The notes under the pieces: model-generated
What the model saw: the letters and a program-made list of their open reading frames with translations, nothing else
Database searches by the model: none
Told to the model about the DNA's origin: nothing
Program-made: the position numbers and the translations under genes
In this document: positions 16,765 through 24,316 of the stretch, piece after piece
Numbering within the stretch: position 1 is the stretch's first letter
How the letters are laid out: every line of letters begins with the position of its first letter
NCBI RefSeq assembly: GCF_011734195.1
Contig: NZ_JAANTH010000001.1
Coordinates: 1,116,001-1,180,000 of the forward strand
Origin: Halobacterium sp. R2-5
GTDB taxonomy: Archaea > Halobacteriota > Halobacteria > Halobacteriales > Halobacteriaceae
Direction of reading: 5' to 3'
DNA: 64,000 bases

Positions 16765-17421
16765 CTATCGCTTCACGCTGATCGCGACGCCCTCGCCGAG
16801 CGGCACGAACGCCGTCTCGAAGTCCGGGTCGCCGCGGACGTGCTCGATGTAGTCCGCGACGCCCTCCGTGTGGTCGTCGACCGGTTCGTCGCCCTGCAGC
16901 GCCGCGGTCACGTCCGCTGGCTCGACGGGGCCGGCCATCATGTTGTCCGCGACGACGACGCCGCCGTCCGCGAGCTTCCCGCGGGCGTCCTCGAAGGCGT
17001 CGACGTACTCGGTCTTGCCGTGGTCGAGCAGCACGACGTCGAACGGACCGTCGTAGCGCTCGAATAGCTCCATCGCGTCCCCCGCCTCGTAGCGGACGGT
17101 CGCGTCCTCGTCCTGCCTGCCGAGGAATTCCCGGGCCGTCTCGAGGTTCCCCTCGTCGTAGTCCGTGAGCACGAGTTCGCCGTCCGCGGGGAGCACGGTG
17201 CGGAACCACGCGCCCGAGTAGCCGTACCCCGACCCGAACTCGAAGACGCGCTCCGCGCCCGCGAGCGTCGCCACCACGCCCAGGAGGTGGCCGACGTCCG
17301 GCCCGACGATGGGGAAGTCCTCGCTGCGGCCGTACTCGGTCATCTCCTGGAGCAGTTCGGAGGGCTCGGGGTTCGCGGCGTCGAGGAAGGCGTCTGCGGT
17401 GTCGCTCAGCACGTCGTTCAT
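16765..17421 (-). CDS. Class I SAM O-methyltransferase-type protein
   Basis: The 218-residue protein has motif I VFEFGSGYGYSGAWF and an acidic residue in LTDYDEGN, followed by VVLLDHGK. This resembles the catechol/caffeoyl-CoA O-methyltransferase (Methyltransf_24/3) group, which uses a divalent metal to methylate hydroxyls. The DNxM segment (VVADNMMAG) matches a family motif. The start could be 17448 (nine residues longer); 17421 is preferred because the conserved helices begin there, though no promoter decides it. Substrate unknown. Confidence 0.8.
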   Translation of the reverse strand: MNDVLSDTADAFLDAANPEPSELLQEMTEYGRSEDFPIVGPDVGHLLGVVATLAGAERVFEFGSGYGYSGAWFRTVLPADGELVLTDYDEGNLETAREFLGRQDEDATVRYEAGDAMELFERYDGPFDVVLLDHGKTEYVDAFEDARGKLADGGVVVADNMMAGPVEPADVTAALQGDEPVDDHTEGVADYIEHVRGDPDFETAFVPLGEGVAISVKR

Positions 17422-17512
17422 GGCCGCGACGACGGGAGCGCGGCCCATAGCCGTACCGGACTCCGGCGGGACCCGTCGCGCTGGACCGGCCCGCTCGCGC
17501 GGTGACCGTCCG

Positions 17513-18082
17513 CTACGCGTCGGTCCACTTGATGGAGCAGCCGCGGGACGGCCGCCACTCCTTCTCGACGGGCTCGCCGGCGAGGATGCTGTCGATGGCG
17601 TCGCGGACGTCGCCGCCCGGCCGCGTCGGCTCGTCGTCCGGATTCAGGGCGTCGTCGAGGCGGCCGTTGTAGACGACTTCGAAGCCGTCCCCGGTGTTCC
17701 GCAGGAGGAACGGGTCCGGGGTGCAGACCGCGCCGTACGCGCGAGCGACCTCCTGCGATTCGTCGCGGAGGTAGGCGTCGTACTGGACGGTGCCGTCCTC
17801 CACTAACTCCCGCATCCGCTCGAAGGAGTCGTCGGGGTACTCGTCGGCGTCGTTCGGGTTGATGCCGACGACCGCGGCGTCGTCGTAGTCCGCCGCGACG
17901 TCGTTCAGCACGTCGAACTTCGCCTGCGCGTACGGACAGTGGTTACACGTGAACACCAGCAGGACCGCCTCGTGGTCGGCGAGGTCGTCGAGGCCGTACG
18001 TCTCGCCGTCCGTCCCCCGCAGCTCGAAGTCGGGCGCGGGGTCGCCGGCTTCGAGTTCGGTCTCGGATTCCATCTCGACCAT
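17513..18082 (-). CDS. Thioredoxin-fold redoxin (AhpC/TSA type)
   Basis: The 189-residue protein has a thioredoxin fold with LEAGDPAPDFEL at the N-terminus and the redox motif FTCNHCPYAQ, that is CxxC in a TlpA/ResA-like position, followed by GINPNDADEYPDDS and CTPDPFLL (cis-Pro region). This arrangement is typical of the thioredoxin-family proteins with an NHCPY motif found in haloarchaea and bacteria. It probably acts in cytoplasmic disulfide reduction or peroxide defence. The start at 18082 is supported by ctactttgc 28 nt upstream. Confidence 0.85.
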   Translation of the reverse strand: MVEMESETELEAGDPAPDFELRGTDGETYGLDDLADHEAVLLVFTCNHCPYAQAKFDVLNDVAADYDDAAVVGINPNDADEYPDDSFERMRELVEDGTVQYDAYLRDESQEVARAYGAVCTPDPFLLRNTGDGFEVVYNGRLDDALNPDDEPTRPGGDVRDAIDSILAGEPVEKEWRPSRGCSIKWTDA

Positions 18083-18133
18083 ACGTGAGCGATAGCGTGC
18101 GAGCGGCAAAGTAGGTCGGGTTGCGGCACGCCC

Positions 18134-19081
18134 TCAGCCGGGCACGTAGCCGTCTTCGGTCTCGGCGAGGACGCCCTCGCGGACGAGGTGGTCGAGGTGC
18201 GCGAACGCCTCGCCGGGACCGTGGAGGACGTGGATGCCGGACAGCGAGCCGAACAGTGCCGCGCTGACCTCCCACGCGGTCGCCGGCGCGAGGTCCGCGA
18301 CGGCCTCCTCGACGCGGGCGGTGCGCTCCTCGTGGTGGGCGGCGATGTCGCGGGCGCGCTCGCTCGGCGCGAAAATCGGGCCGCGGTGGCCGGGCCACGC
18401 GCGGTCCAGATCCAGCGACTGCACGCGTTCGAGGCTGTCGAGATACTGGGCGAGCGGGCGCTCGACGCGGACGTCAGCGCCGCCGACGTTCGGCGTGTAC
18501 TTCGGCAGCACTGCGTCTCCGACGAACGCCTCGCGGCGGCCGCCGCGCTCGACGACGTACGCCACGAGCCCGGCGGCGTGCCCGGGGAGGTGGACGACTT
18601 CGGCCTCGTACCTCCCGAGCGCGACCGTGTCGCCGTCGGTGAGTTCCGTCACGTCCGCCGGGTCGCCGCGGAGGCCGCGGTGCTCGTCGTTGAACGCGAG
18701 CAGTCCCTCGCGCTCGTCGTCGGGCAGCCCCCAGTCGTAGAGCGCGGCCTCCTGTGCGTCGTAGAGGTCCTCGCGTGCGCTCCCGCGCTGCGCGACGAGG
18801 TCCGCGTCGGCTTCGTGGACGAAGACGTCCGCGCCGCTCTCGGCCTGCACGGCGCCGGCGAGTCCCGCGTGGTCGTGGTGCCAGTGCGTGAGCAGTACGC
18901 GGTCGAGGGCCGCGAGCGCGACGCCGACGCCGTCGAGCGCGTCCCGGAGCTCGGCGTCCACGCCCGGTGTCGCGACGCCGGTGTCCACGAGCGTCGTCGG
19001 CGCGTCCGCGTCGCCGTCTCCGAGGACGTAGACGCTGTTGCGCCCCTCGAAGGCGGTGTTCGACAGCTGGATGTGGTGCAC
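18134..19081 (-). CDS. Metallo-beta-lactamase fold hydrolase
   Basis: The 315-residue protein has the metal-binding motif THWHHDHAG, the later His in HLPGHAAG, the Asp in FVGDAVLP and the C-terminal His in WPGHRGP. After the hydrolase domain comes an extra helical region (RARDIAAHHEERTARVEEAV) and a winged-helix-like tail (AHLDHLVREGVLAE), as in the LACTB2/RNase-type MBL proteins. The GTG at 19081 is chosen because a TATA-like ctctttgtc lies about 29 nt upstream; a TTG at 19108 would lie inside that promoter. Substrate unknown. Confidence 0.85.
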   Translation of the reverse strand: MHHIQLSNTAFEGRNSVYVLGDGDADAPTTLVDTGVATPGVDAELRDALDGVGVALAALDRVLLTHWHHDHAGLAGAVQAESGADVFVHEADADLVAQRGSAREDLYDAQEAALYDWGLPDDEREGLLAFNDEHRGLRGDPADVTELTDGDTVALGRYEAEVVHLPGHAAGLVAYVVERGGRREAFVGDAVLPKYTPNVGGADVRVERPLAQYLDSLERVQSLDLDRAWPGHRGPIFAPSERARDIAAHHEERTARVEEAVADLAPATAWEVSAALFGSLSGIHVLHGPGEAFAHLDHLVREGVLAETEDGYVPG

Positions 19082-19112
19082 GCTCCCGGCTACGCGAGTG
19101 CCCGACAAAGAG

Positions 19113-19730
19113 CTACCTGACGCGGTAGGACTCGGGGCCGACGAGGAACCGCCCGAGGTCGGCCTCGCGCTCGTAGTTCGTCTCCCGGAGGTCGCACAGC
19201 GCGTCGACGTACGCGGCCTCGTCTTCGTCGGTCCACGCCGCGGGGTCGAGCGCGGGCACGACCAGCCAGCCGCTGCCGTGGAGTTCCTCGCCGTGAACGT
19301 CCGCGAGGTCGACGCCGTCGGCGACGATGGCGGTGTAGTTCTCGAGGACGTGGCGGGTCGCGCGCTCGCCGACCGGCAGCAGGACGTGCGCGGTGATGGC
19401 GCGCAGCTCCGCGTCGAAGAACGGCTCCATCTCCGTGTACTCGCGCTCGCTCGGTTCGCCGTCCGGGACGCAGGCGTGGAGGTACGACAGGAACAGCTCG
19501 ACCGGCTCGCCGTCGCCGTCGAGCAGCCCCGCGGCCGTCAGCGCGCGCCGGAAGCGCTCCGCCGCGGGCGTCCCCGTGAACGGCACGCCCTCGTCGGCGC
19601 CGCCGTGGACGCCCGGGTGGTCGCCGACGACGTGGAAGTCCGCGTTCGCGTCGCCGTACCCGGGGACGAACGAGTCGCACGGCGGCTGCATGCCGAACGG
19701 GTTGCTCGTACGGTCCGTGACGTTCTGCAC
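19113..19730 (-). CDS. Uracil-DNA glycosylase superfamily protein
   Basis: The 205-residue protein starts at GTG. It matches the UDG superfamily: VVGDHPGVHG followed by GVPFTGTPAAERFRRAL corresponds to the GExPG...PFvG region of families 4/5, and VVPALDPAAW sits where the second motif normally is. The iron-sulfur cysteines of family 4 are not obvious (isolated Cys at CDSF and CVPDG), so the enzyme may be a divergent or cluster-free member. It would excise uracil or another damaged base from DNA. Activity is inferred from the fold only. Confidence 0.72.
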   Translation of the reverse strand: MQNVTDRTSNPFGMQPPCDSFVPGYGDANADFHVVGDHPGVHGGADEGVPFTGTPAAERFRRALTAAGLLDGDGEPVELFLSYLHACVPDGEPSEREYTEMEPFFDAELRAITAHVLLPVGERATRHVLENYTAIVADGVDLADVHGEELHGSGWLVVPALDPAAWTDEDEAAYVDALCDLRETNYEREADLGRFLVGPESYRVR

Positions 19731-19819
19731 GCCACGCCGTACGCGGCACCGGGACTTAAGCGGCGCGAGACGCCTCGGGCGACGCTGTCGGGGGAGCGGA
19801 CGCGGGCATACCGGGTCGC

Positions 19820-19859
19820 TTACGGAATCGTAACGGGATATCGTTAGGTAGCCTTAACT
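19820..19859 (+). promoter_or_regulatory. Overlapping dyads and TATA of the HxlR gene
   Basis: Two overlapping perfect inverted repeats lie just upstream of the TATA-like ccttaact (about 28 nt before ATG 19883). TTACG-GAAT-CGTAA occupies 19820-19833 and TAACG-N6-CGTTA occupies 19831-19846. Three related half-sites about 11-13 bp apart suggest an autoregulatory operator for the HxlR protein. Confidence 0.5.
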
Positions 19860-19882
19860 GGCCGTCGTCCCAACCGGAGCCC

Positions 19883-20254
19883 ATGAGCGAAAGCGAGCAG
19901 TTGCCCGCGTGGTGTCCCGGTGACGGCTGGTGTTCGATTACCGCGACGGCGTCCCTCGTCGGGAAGAAGTGGCACCCCGTCATCATCCACCGGCTGCTCG
20001 AAGACGGCCCGCTGGGGTTCAACGCGCTCCAGGAGGAGGTCGACGGCATCTCCAGCAAGGTGCTGTCCGAGAGCCTCGACGACTTGGAAGAGAAACAGCT
20101 CGTCTCCCGGACCATCGTCAGTGAGAAGCCCGTGCGCGTCGAGTACGCGCTCACTGACCTCGGGCAGTCCCTCGAACCGGTCGTGACCGCGCTCGCGGAG
20201 TGGGGGGAACAGCACCTCGACCCGGTCGAGGAAGAGGCGTCGTCTATCGTCTAA
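19883..20254 (+). CDS. HxlR family winged-helix regulator
   Basis: The 123-residue protein has the typical HxlR layout. Cys residues lie in the N-terminus (WCPGDGWCSI), then GKKWHPVIIHRLLEDGPLGFNALQEEVDGISSKVLSESLDDLEEKQLV forms the winged helix, and VEYALTDLGQSLEPVVTALAEWG follows. HxlR proteins often sense thiol-reactive or electrophilic compounds through Cys, and the paired Cys here could serve that role (inference). It is the first of three small regulators near the copper ATPase, with a convergent wHTH gene next. Confidence 0.88.
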   Translation: MSESEQLPAWCPGDGWCSITATASLVGKKWHPVIIHRLLEDGPLGFNALQEEVDGISSKVLSESLDDLEEKQLVSRTIVSEKPVRVEYALTDLGQSLEPVVTALAEWGEQHLDPVEEEASSIV

Positions 20255-20306
20255 GCGGCCGCAGCGCTACTCGGTAGCGACAGTCGGAAAGCGACGACCG
20301 GACGAG

Positions 20307-20585
20307 TTAGTCGAGGACGACTTCGGCTTCCTGCTCGCGCTCGGCCTCCTCGTCGTCCTCGTCGATGGACAGCCGGTAGAGGTTCTGTCGGGCGTCCGGG
20401 ATGTAGATGTCCTTCTCCACGATGTCGGCCTCCTGCAAGCGGTCGAGGGCGTCCCGGACGGTGCGCTGGGACAGCCGCGAGTTCTCCACGATCTGTTTCT
20501 GTGTGAGCCCGCCGTTGTACTCCAGCACTTTCAGGACGAGTTTGGCGCTCGGGGGGAGGTCCTGAACGAGTTCGTCGGTCGTCAT
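20307..20585 (-). CDS. MarR-like winged-helix regulator
   Basis: The 92-residue protein is essentially one winged helix (residues 8-70: LPPSAKLVLKVLEYNGGLTQKQIVENSRLSQRTVRDALDRLQE), then an acidic tail (EDDEEAEREQEAE). It resembles the short archaeal wHTH proteins related to MarR/TrmB DNA-binding domains. The start is ATG 20585 with ctaaag about 29 nt upstream and repeated GGTAAC/GTTACC hexamers just beyond. Target unknown. Confidence 0.82.
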   Translation of the reverse strand: MTTDELVQDLPPSAKLVLKVLEYNGGLTQKQIVENSRLSQRTVRDALDRLQEADIVEKDIYIPDARQNLYRLSIDEDDEEAEREQEAEVVLD

Positions 20586-20622
20586 CTACTACACACCAAG
20601 TACGCCACCCCCTTTAGCGCTC

Positions 20623-20658
20623 GGTAACGGACGTGTGAGCCAGTTACCGTCGGGTAAC
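20623..20658 (-). promoter_or_regulatory. Phased GGTAAC/GTTACC hexamers upstream of wHTH promoter
   Basis: GGTAAC is at 20623-20628, GTTACC at 20643-20648 and GGTAAC at 20653-20658. The last two form a perfect dyad with a 4-nt loop. Starts are 20 and 10 bp apart, so all three face the same side of the helix. They lie directly upstream of the TATA-like element of the 20307-20585 gene. The GTAAC core also occurs in the HxlR operator at 19830. Confidence 0.5.
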
Positions 20659-20727
20659 CGGCCCCCGCGTTCGACGGGGGTTTCGGTGGTCGGAGGGCGG
20701 GGCAGCGGAGTGGTCCGACCGGCGGCC

Positions 20728-21030
20728 TCAGACGGTGTCGGCTTCCACGCCGGCGGTGTACTGGCGCTTCCACTCGATGACGTCCCGGACGGCCTCGCGG
20801 CCCGCGTCAGTGATGCGGTAGTAGTTCGTGCGCTCGTCGCGCTCGCCCTTCTCGACGAGGCCGCGCTCGGCCAGCGAGTCGAGGTTCTGGTAGACGCGCG
20901 CGTGCAGTACGTCCGAACCGTAGTACGTCTCGAGTTCCGACTGGATCTCCATGCCCTTCGGCTCGTCGAGCCCGCAGAGCACGCAGAGGATGTCCCGCTG
21001 GAAGCCCGTTGTCTCGTCTCGCTGTTCCAT
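20728..21030 (-). CDS. PadR family transcriptional regulator
   Basis: The 100-residue protein has the PadR winged helix (QRDILCVLCGLDEPKGMEIQSELETYYGSDVLHARVYQNLDSLAERGLVEKG) and a short C-terminal helix (AGREAVRDVIEWKRQYTAG). Haloarchaeal PadR proteins of this length are local repressors. The promoter has the AT-rich ttataatttt about 24 nt before the ATG. It is upstream of and divided by only about 120 bp from the end of the copper ATPase gene on the same strand, so it is not co-transcribed ahead of it. Confidence 0.88.
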   Translation of the reverse strand: MEQRDETTGFQRDILCVLCGLDEPKGMEIQSELETYYGSDVLHARVYQNLDSLAERGLVEKGERDERTNYYRITDAGREAVRDVIEWKRQYTAGVEADTV

Positions 21031-21049
21031 GGCGTACCCCGGAACGTCT

Positions 21050-21078
21050 AAAATTATAACTATTTCGACGCTAAGTTA
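21050..21078 (-). promoter_or_regulatory. AT-rich promoter of the PadR gene with flanking dyad
   Basis: A strong TATA-like element (minus strand ttataatttt, about 21051-21060) is followed upstream by the inverted repeat TAACT (21057-21061) N12 AGTTA (21074-21078). This is one of the lowest-GC spots in the window and could be a PadR autoregulatory site. Confidence 0.4.
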
Positions 21079-21148
21079 ACGCCGCCGCTCTCTCGACGCA
21101 CCGCCCAAAGAAATCGATAGCCGGTCTCCCGGCCGAACGGCGGCGCGA

Positions 21149-23722
21149 TTATCGACCGAACAGGCGATAATCTTCGTCCGGCGTGTACCGCCTGAACAGC
21201 AGGCTGTTCGTGAGCACGCTCACGCTGGAGACGGCCATCGCGGCGGCCGCCAGCACCGGCTGGAGCAGCCCGAGGGAGGCCAGCGGAATCATCGCGGTGT
21301 TGTAGCCGAGCGCCCAGAAGAGGTTCTGCTTGATCTTCGAGAGCGTCCCCTCGCTGACGCGGATGGCCTTCACGACGTCGTAGGGGTCGTCGCGCATCAG
21401 CGTGACGTCCGCGGCCTCGATGGCGACGTCGGTGCCGGAGCCGATGGCGACGCCGACGTACGCGGAGGCGAGCGCGGGCGCGTCGTTGACGCCGTCACCG
21501 ACCATCATCGCCTGCGTGCCGTCCGCCTGGATGTCCTCGACGGCGTCGGCTTTCTCGTCGGGGAGCACGCTCGCCCGGACGTTGTCGGGGTCGACGCCGA
21601 CGCGCTCGGCGACCGCGCGCGCGGTGCGCTCGTTGTCGCCCGTAATCATGTGGACGTCGACGCCGCGCTCGCGGAGCTCCGCGACGGCGCGCTCGGACGT
21701 CTCCTTGACGGTGTCGGCGTCCGCGACGACGCCCGCGAGGCGCCCGTCGACGGCGACCAGCATCGCGGTCTTCCCCTCGCGTTCGAGGCGCTCCATGTCG
21801 TCGGCGGCGGGCGAGACGTCGACGCCCGCGTCTTCGAGGAGCTTCCGGTTGCCGACGAGCACCTCGCGGCCGTCGACAGTCGCTTTCACGCCCTGCCCGG
21901 GGACGTTCTCGAAGTCCTCGGGCTCGCCGACGTCGACGCCGCGCTCGCGAGCGCCGTCGACGATGGCGGCGCCGAGCGGGTGCTCGCTGCCGGACTCGGC
22001 GGACGCCGCCATCCGCAGGACGAACGACTCGTCGACCTCGGGCGCGGCGAGCGCGCCGCCGTCGGCCGCCGCAGCCGGCTCGCCGTCGTCGACGACGACC
22101 ACGTCAGTGAGCTCCATCTCGCCGGTAGTGAGCGTGCCTGTCTTGTCGAAGACGACCGTGTCGACGTCGCGGACGCGCTCGAGCACGTCGCCGCCCTTGA
22201 ACAGGACGCCGTTCTGCGCGCCGATGCTCGTGCCGACCATCGTCGCCGCGGGCGTCGCGAGGCCGAGCGCGCAGGGGCACGCGATGAGCACCGCGGACGC
22301 GAACACGACGACGCTGAACTCCAGGACGCCGACCGCCGCGGGACCGCCGACGACCACGCCCCACAGCGGGAGCGCCTGCACGACGCCCGCCAGCGTCTCG
22401 GGGAACGCGTACCAGACGACCGCCCAGAGGACCGCGTTGGCGATGACCGCGGGCACGAAGTACGAGGAGATGCGGTCCGCGACGTTCTGAATCTCGGGCT
22501 GGCGGGATTGGGCCTCCTTGACCGTCTCGACGATCTGCTGGATGGCCGTGTCCTCGCCGACCTTCGTCGCCTCCACGACGAGCACGCCGTTCTCGTTGAC
22601 CGTCGACCCCACCACCTCGTCGCCGGGTTCCTTCGAGACGGGGACGGACTCCCCCGTCACCATCGACTCGTCGACCGCGGACTCGCCGTCGACGACGACG
22701 CCGTCGGTCGGAATCTTCTCCCCGGGCCGGACCTTCATCCGGTCGCCGACTTCGACCTCGGAGAGCGGCACTTCTTCTTCGCTGCCGTCCTCGTCGACGA
22801 GCGTCGCGGTGTCGGCCTCCATCTCGAGGAGCTTCCGGAGCGCGTCGCTCGCCTGGCTCTTCGAGCGCGCTTCGAGGTAGTTCCCGAGGGTGATGAACAC
22901 GAGGATGAGCGCCGCCGTGTCGAAGTAGAGGCCGGCCTCGGGCAGCACGCCCGCCAGCGAGACGAGGGAGTAGACGTACGCCGTCGTGGAGCCGAGCGCG
23001 ATGAGCACGTCCATGTTCGCCGTCCGGTTCTTCACGAGCGCCTTGTAGGAGTTCTCGAGGAACTCCCGGCCGAGCACGACGTAGACGGGCGTCGCGAGCA
23101 GGAACTCCACCCAGCCGAAGCGCGCCCCGAAGACGGTCTCCGGGAGGACGCCGCCGCCGAGCAGGTGGGTCTCGACGACGAAGAACAACAGCGGCGCTGA
23201 CAGCAGCGCGCCGAACAGCGTGAGGTTGCGCTGGCGGCGCGTCTCCTCGTCGCGCGCTCGGTCGGCGGCGCTGCGCTCGTCGCCGTCGTCTCCGCCCTCG
23301 TCCTCGCGGACGGGCGTGTAGCCGGCGTCCTCGATGGCCTCGTAGACGGCGTCGAGGTCGGCCTCTGCGGGGTTGTACCGGACCGTCGTCTCGTCGGTCG
23401 CGTAGTTCGCGTCCACGGCGACGACGCCCGGCAGGTCGCCGACGGCGTCTTCGATGGTCGCCGCGCAGTTCGCGCACGTCATGTCCGTCACCGACACGGT
23501 CACTTCCTCGGCGACCGGGTCGTAGCCGGCGTCCTCGATGGCCGCGTAGATGGCGCCGAGGGACGTCTCCGCCGGGTCGTAGTGGACGGTGCCGCCGTCC
23601 GTCGCGAAGTTCACGTCGGCGTCGTGGACGCCGTCGAGGGCCGTGACCGACTCCGTCACGGTCGACGCGCAGTTCGCACACGTCATCCCCGAGACGTCGA
23701 TGTGTGTCTGGCGCTCTGTCAT
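21149..23722 (-). CDS. copA: Copper-translocating P1B-type ATPase with two HMA domains
   Basis: The 857-residue membrane protein has two N-terminal heavy-metal-associated domains, each with MTCANCA(S/A) (near residues 13-18 and 82-87). A linker and eight predicted helices follow. The intramembrane metal site is [13 protein letters not shown] (about residue 482), with the actuator TGES, the phosphorylation site DKTGTLT (about 524), SEHPLG and [10 protein letters not shown] (about 742). The CPC motif and HMA type indicate Cu(I)/Ag(I) export. Three small regulators lie downstream and an inverted repeat lies 40-77 bp upstream, so metal-dependent control is likely. Cu specificity is inferred from motifs. 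Confidence 0.95.
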   Translation of the reverse strand: MTERQTHIDVSGMTCANCASTVTESVTALDGVHDADVNFATDGGTVHYDPAETSLGAIYAAIEDAGYDPVAEEVTVSVTDMTCANCAATIEDAVGDLPGVVAVDANYATDETTVRYNPAEADLDAVYEAIEDAGYTPVREDEGGDDGDERSAADRARDEETRRQRNLTLFGALLSAPLLFFVVETHLLGGGVLPETVFGARFGWVEFLLATPVYVVLGREFLENSYKALVKNRTANMDVLIALGSTTAYVYSLVSLAGVLPEAGLYFDTAALILVFITLGNYLEARSKSQASDALRKLLEMEADTATLVDEDGSEEEVPLSEVEVGDRMKVRPGEKIPTDGVVVDGESAVDESMVTGESVPVSKEPGDEVVGSTVNENGVLVVEATKVGEDTAIQQIVETVKEAQSRQPEIQNVADRISSYFVPAVIANAVLWAVVWYAFPETLAGVVQALPLWGVVVGGPAAVGVLEFSVVVFASAVLIACPCALGLATPAATMVGTSIGAQNGVLFKGGDVLERVRDVDTVVFDKTGTLTTGEMELTDVVVVDDGEPAAAADGGALAAPEVDESFVLRMAASAESGSEHPLGAAIVDGARERGVDVGEPEDFENVPGQGVKATVDGREVLVGNRKLLEDAGVDVSPAADDMERLEREGKTAMLVAVDGRLAGVVADADTVKETSERAVAELRERGVDVHMITGDNERTARAVAERVGVDPDNVRASVLPDEKADAVEDIQADGTQAMMVGDGVNDAPALASAYVGVAIGSGTDVAIEAADVTLMRDDPYDVVKAIRVSEGTLSKIKQNLFWALGYNTAMIPLASLGLLQPVLAAAAMAVSSVSVLTNSLLFRRYTPDEDYRLFGR

Positions 23723-23762
23723 TGGTAGTTACTACGGCCTAACCGTTCAAGCGACTTGCCGC

Positions 23763-23799
23763 TTCGAATACGAACTCTGAGGAGGTGCGTATTTTCGAA
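23763..23799 (-). promoter_or_regulatory. Inverted repeat upstream of copA
   Basis: TTCGAATACG (23763-23772) is mirrored by CGTATTTTCGAA (23788-23799), a near-perfect dyad with a 15-nt centre and a 2-nt insertion in one arm. It lies 41-77 bp upstream of the copA start in a local AT-rich patch, a plausible operator for a copper-responsive regulator. Confidence 0.4.
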
Positions 23800-23830
23800 T
23801 CCAAAGTGAATCGCGGCGGCCGCCGATGGG

Positions 23831-24247
23831 TCACAGGTGGAGAACGGCGAACGCCGCGACGAGCCCGGCGAGCGCGACGAGATTCAGACCGACGGACTGC
23901 TTGTGGTAGCGCGCGAACGCGTCCGAGCCCGCTTCCTCCATCTCCGGAATCAGCTTGTAGCGCGCGTAGAGGTTCGCGAGGAACGCCGCGACGACGCCGA
24001 GGTCCGCGACCAGCGGCGGCTCCGGGACGTCCGCGACGACGGGGCCGGCCGCCCACACGACCAGCGCGACGGCGCCCATCCAGACGCCGAACGAGTAGTA
24101 CCGCGGGAAGACGACGTTCACGGCGTCGCCGGCGCGGTCCTCGCCGAGCTCGTCGAACAGGGCGGGCGCGGCGACGAACGAGAAGAACACGATGCTGCCG
24201 AGCCACATCCCCAGCGCGGCGTGTACGAGCAGGGCGGAGACGCTCAT
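23831..24247 (-). CDS. DUF4149-like integral membrane protein
   Basis: The 138-residue protein has four predicted helices. The N-terminal segment HAALGMWLGSIVFFSFVAAPALFDELG and the motif VFPRYYSFGVW match the DUF4149 (TMEM205-like) family, and the C-terminus carries YHKQSVGLNLVALAGL. The function of the family is unknown; eukaryotic TMEM205 has been linked to platinum resistance. The start is taken at 24247, not 24271, to avoid a basic, unconserved extension. It is divergent from the K+ channel gene. Confidence 0.75.
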   Translation of the reverse strand: MSVSALLVHAALGMWLGSIVFFSFVAAPALFDELGEDRAGDAVNVVFPRYYSFGVWMGAVALVVWAAGPVVADVPEPPLVADLGVVAAFLANLYARYKLIPEMEEAGSDAFARYHKQSVGLNLVALAGLVAAFAVLHL

Positions 24248-24316
24248 GGCGGCCCCTCGTCGTCCAGCCATCTGAACGTTCGGGTTTTAAGCCTCGGGGA
24301 CGGCTACCTGTTCGTC

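Noticed and set aside
19081-19108. TTG start nine codons upstream for the metallo-beta-lactamase protein
   Set aside because: A TATA-like element overlaps this position, so the transcript would begin downstream of it; the GTG at 19081 fits better.
21650-23200. Long plus-strand frame opposite copA
   Set aside because: It is a shadow of the clear P-type ATPase, with Arg/Ala/Asp-rich low-information sequence.
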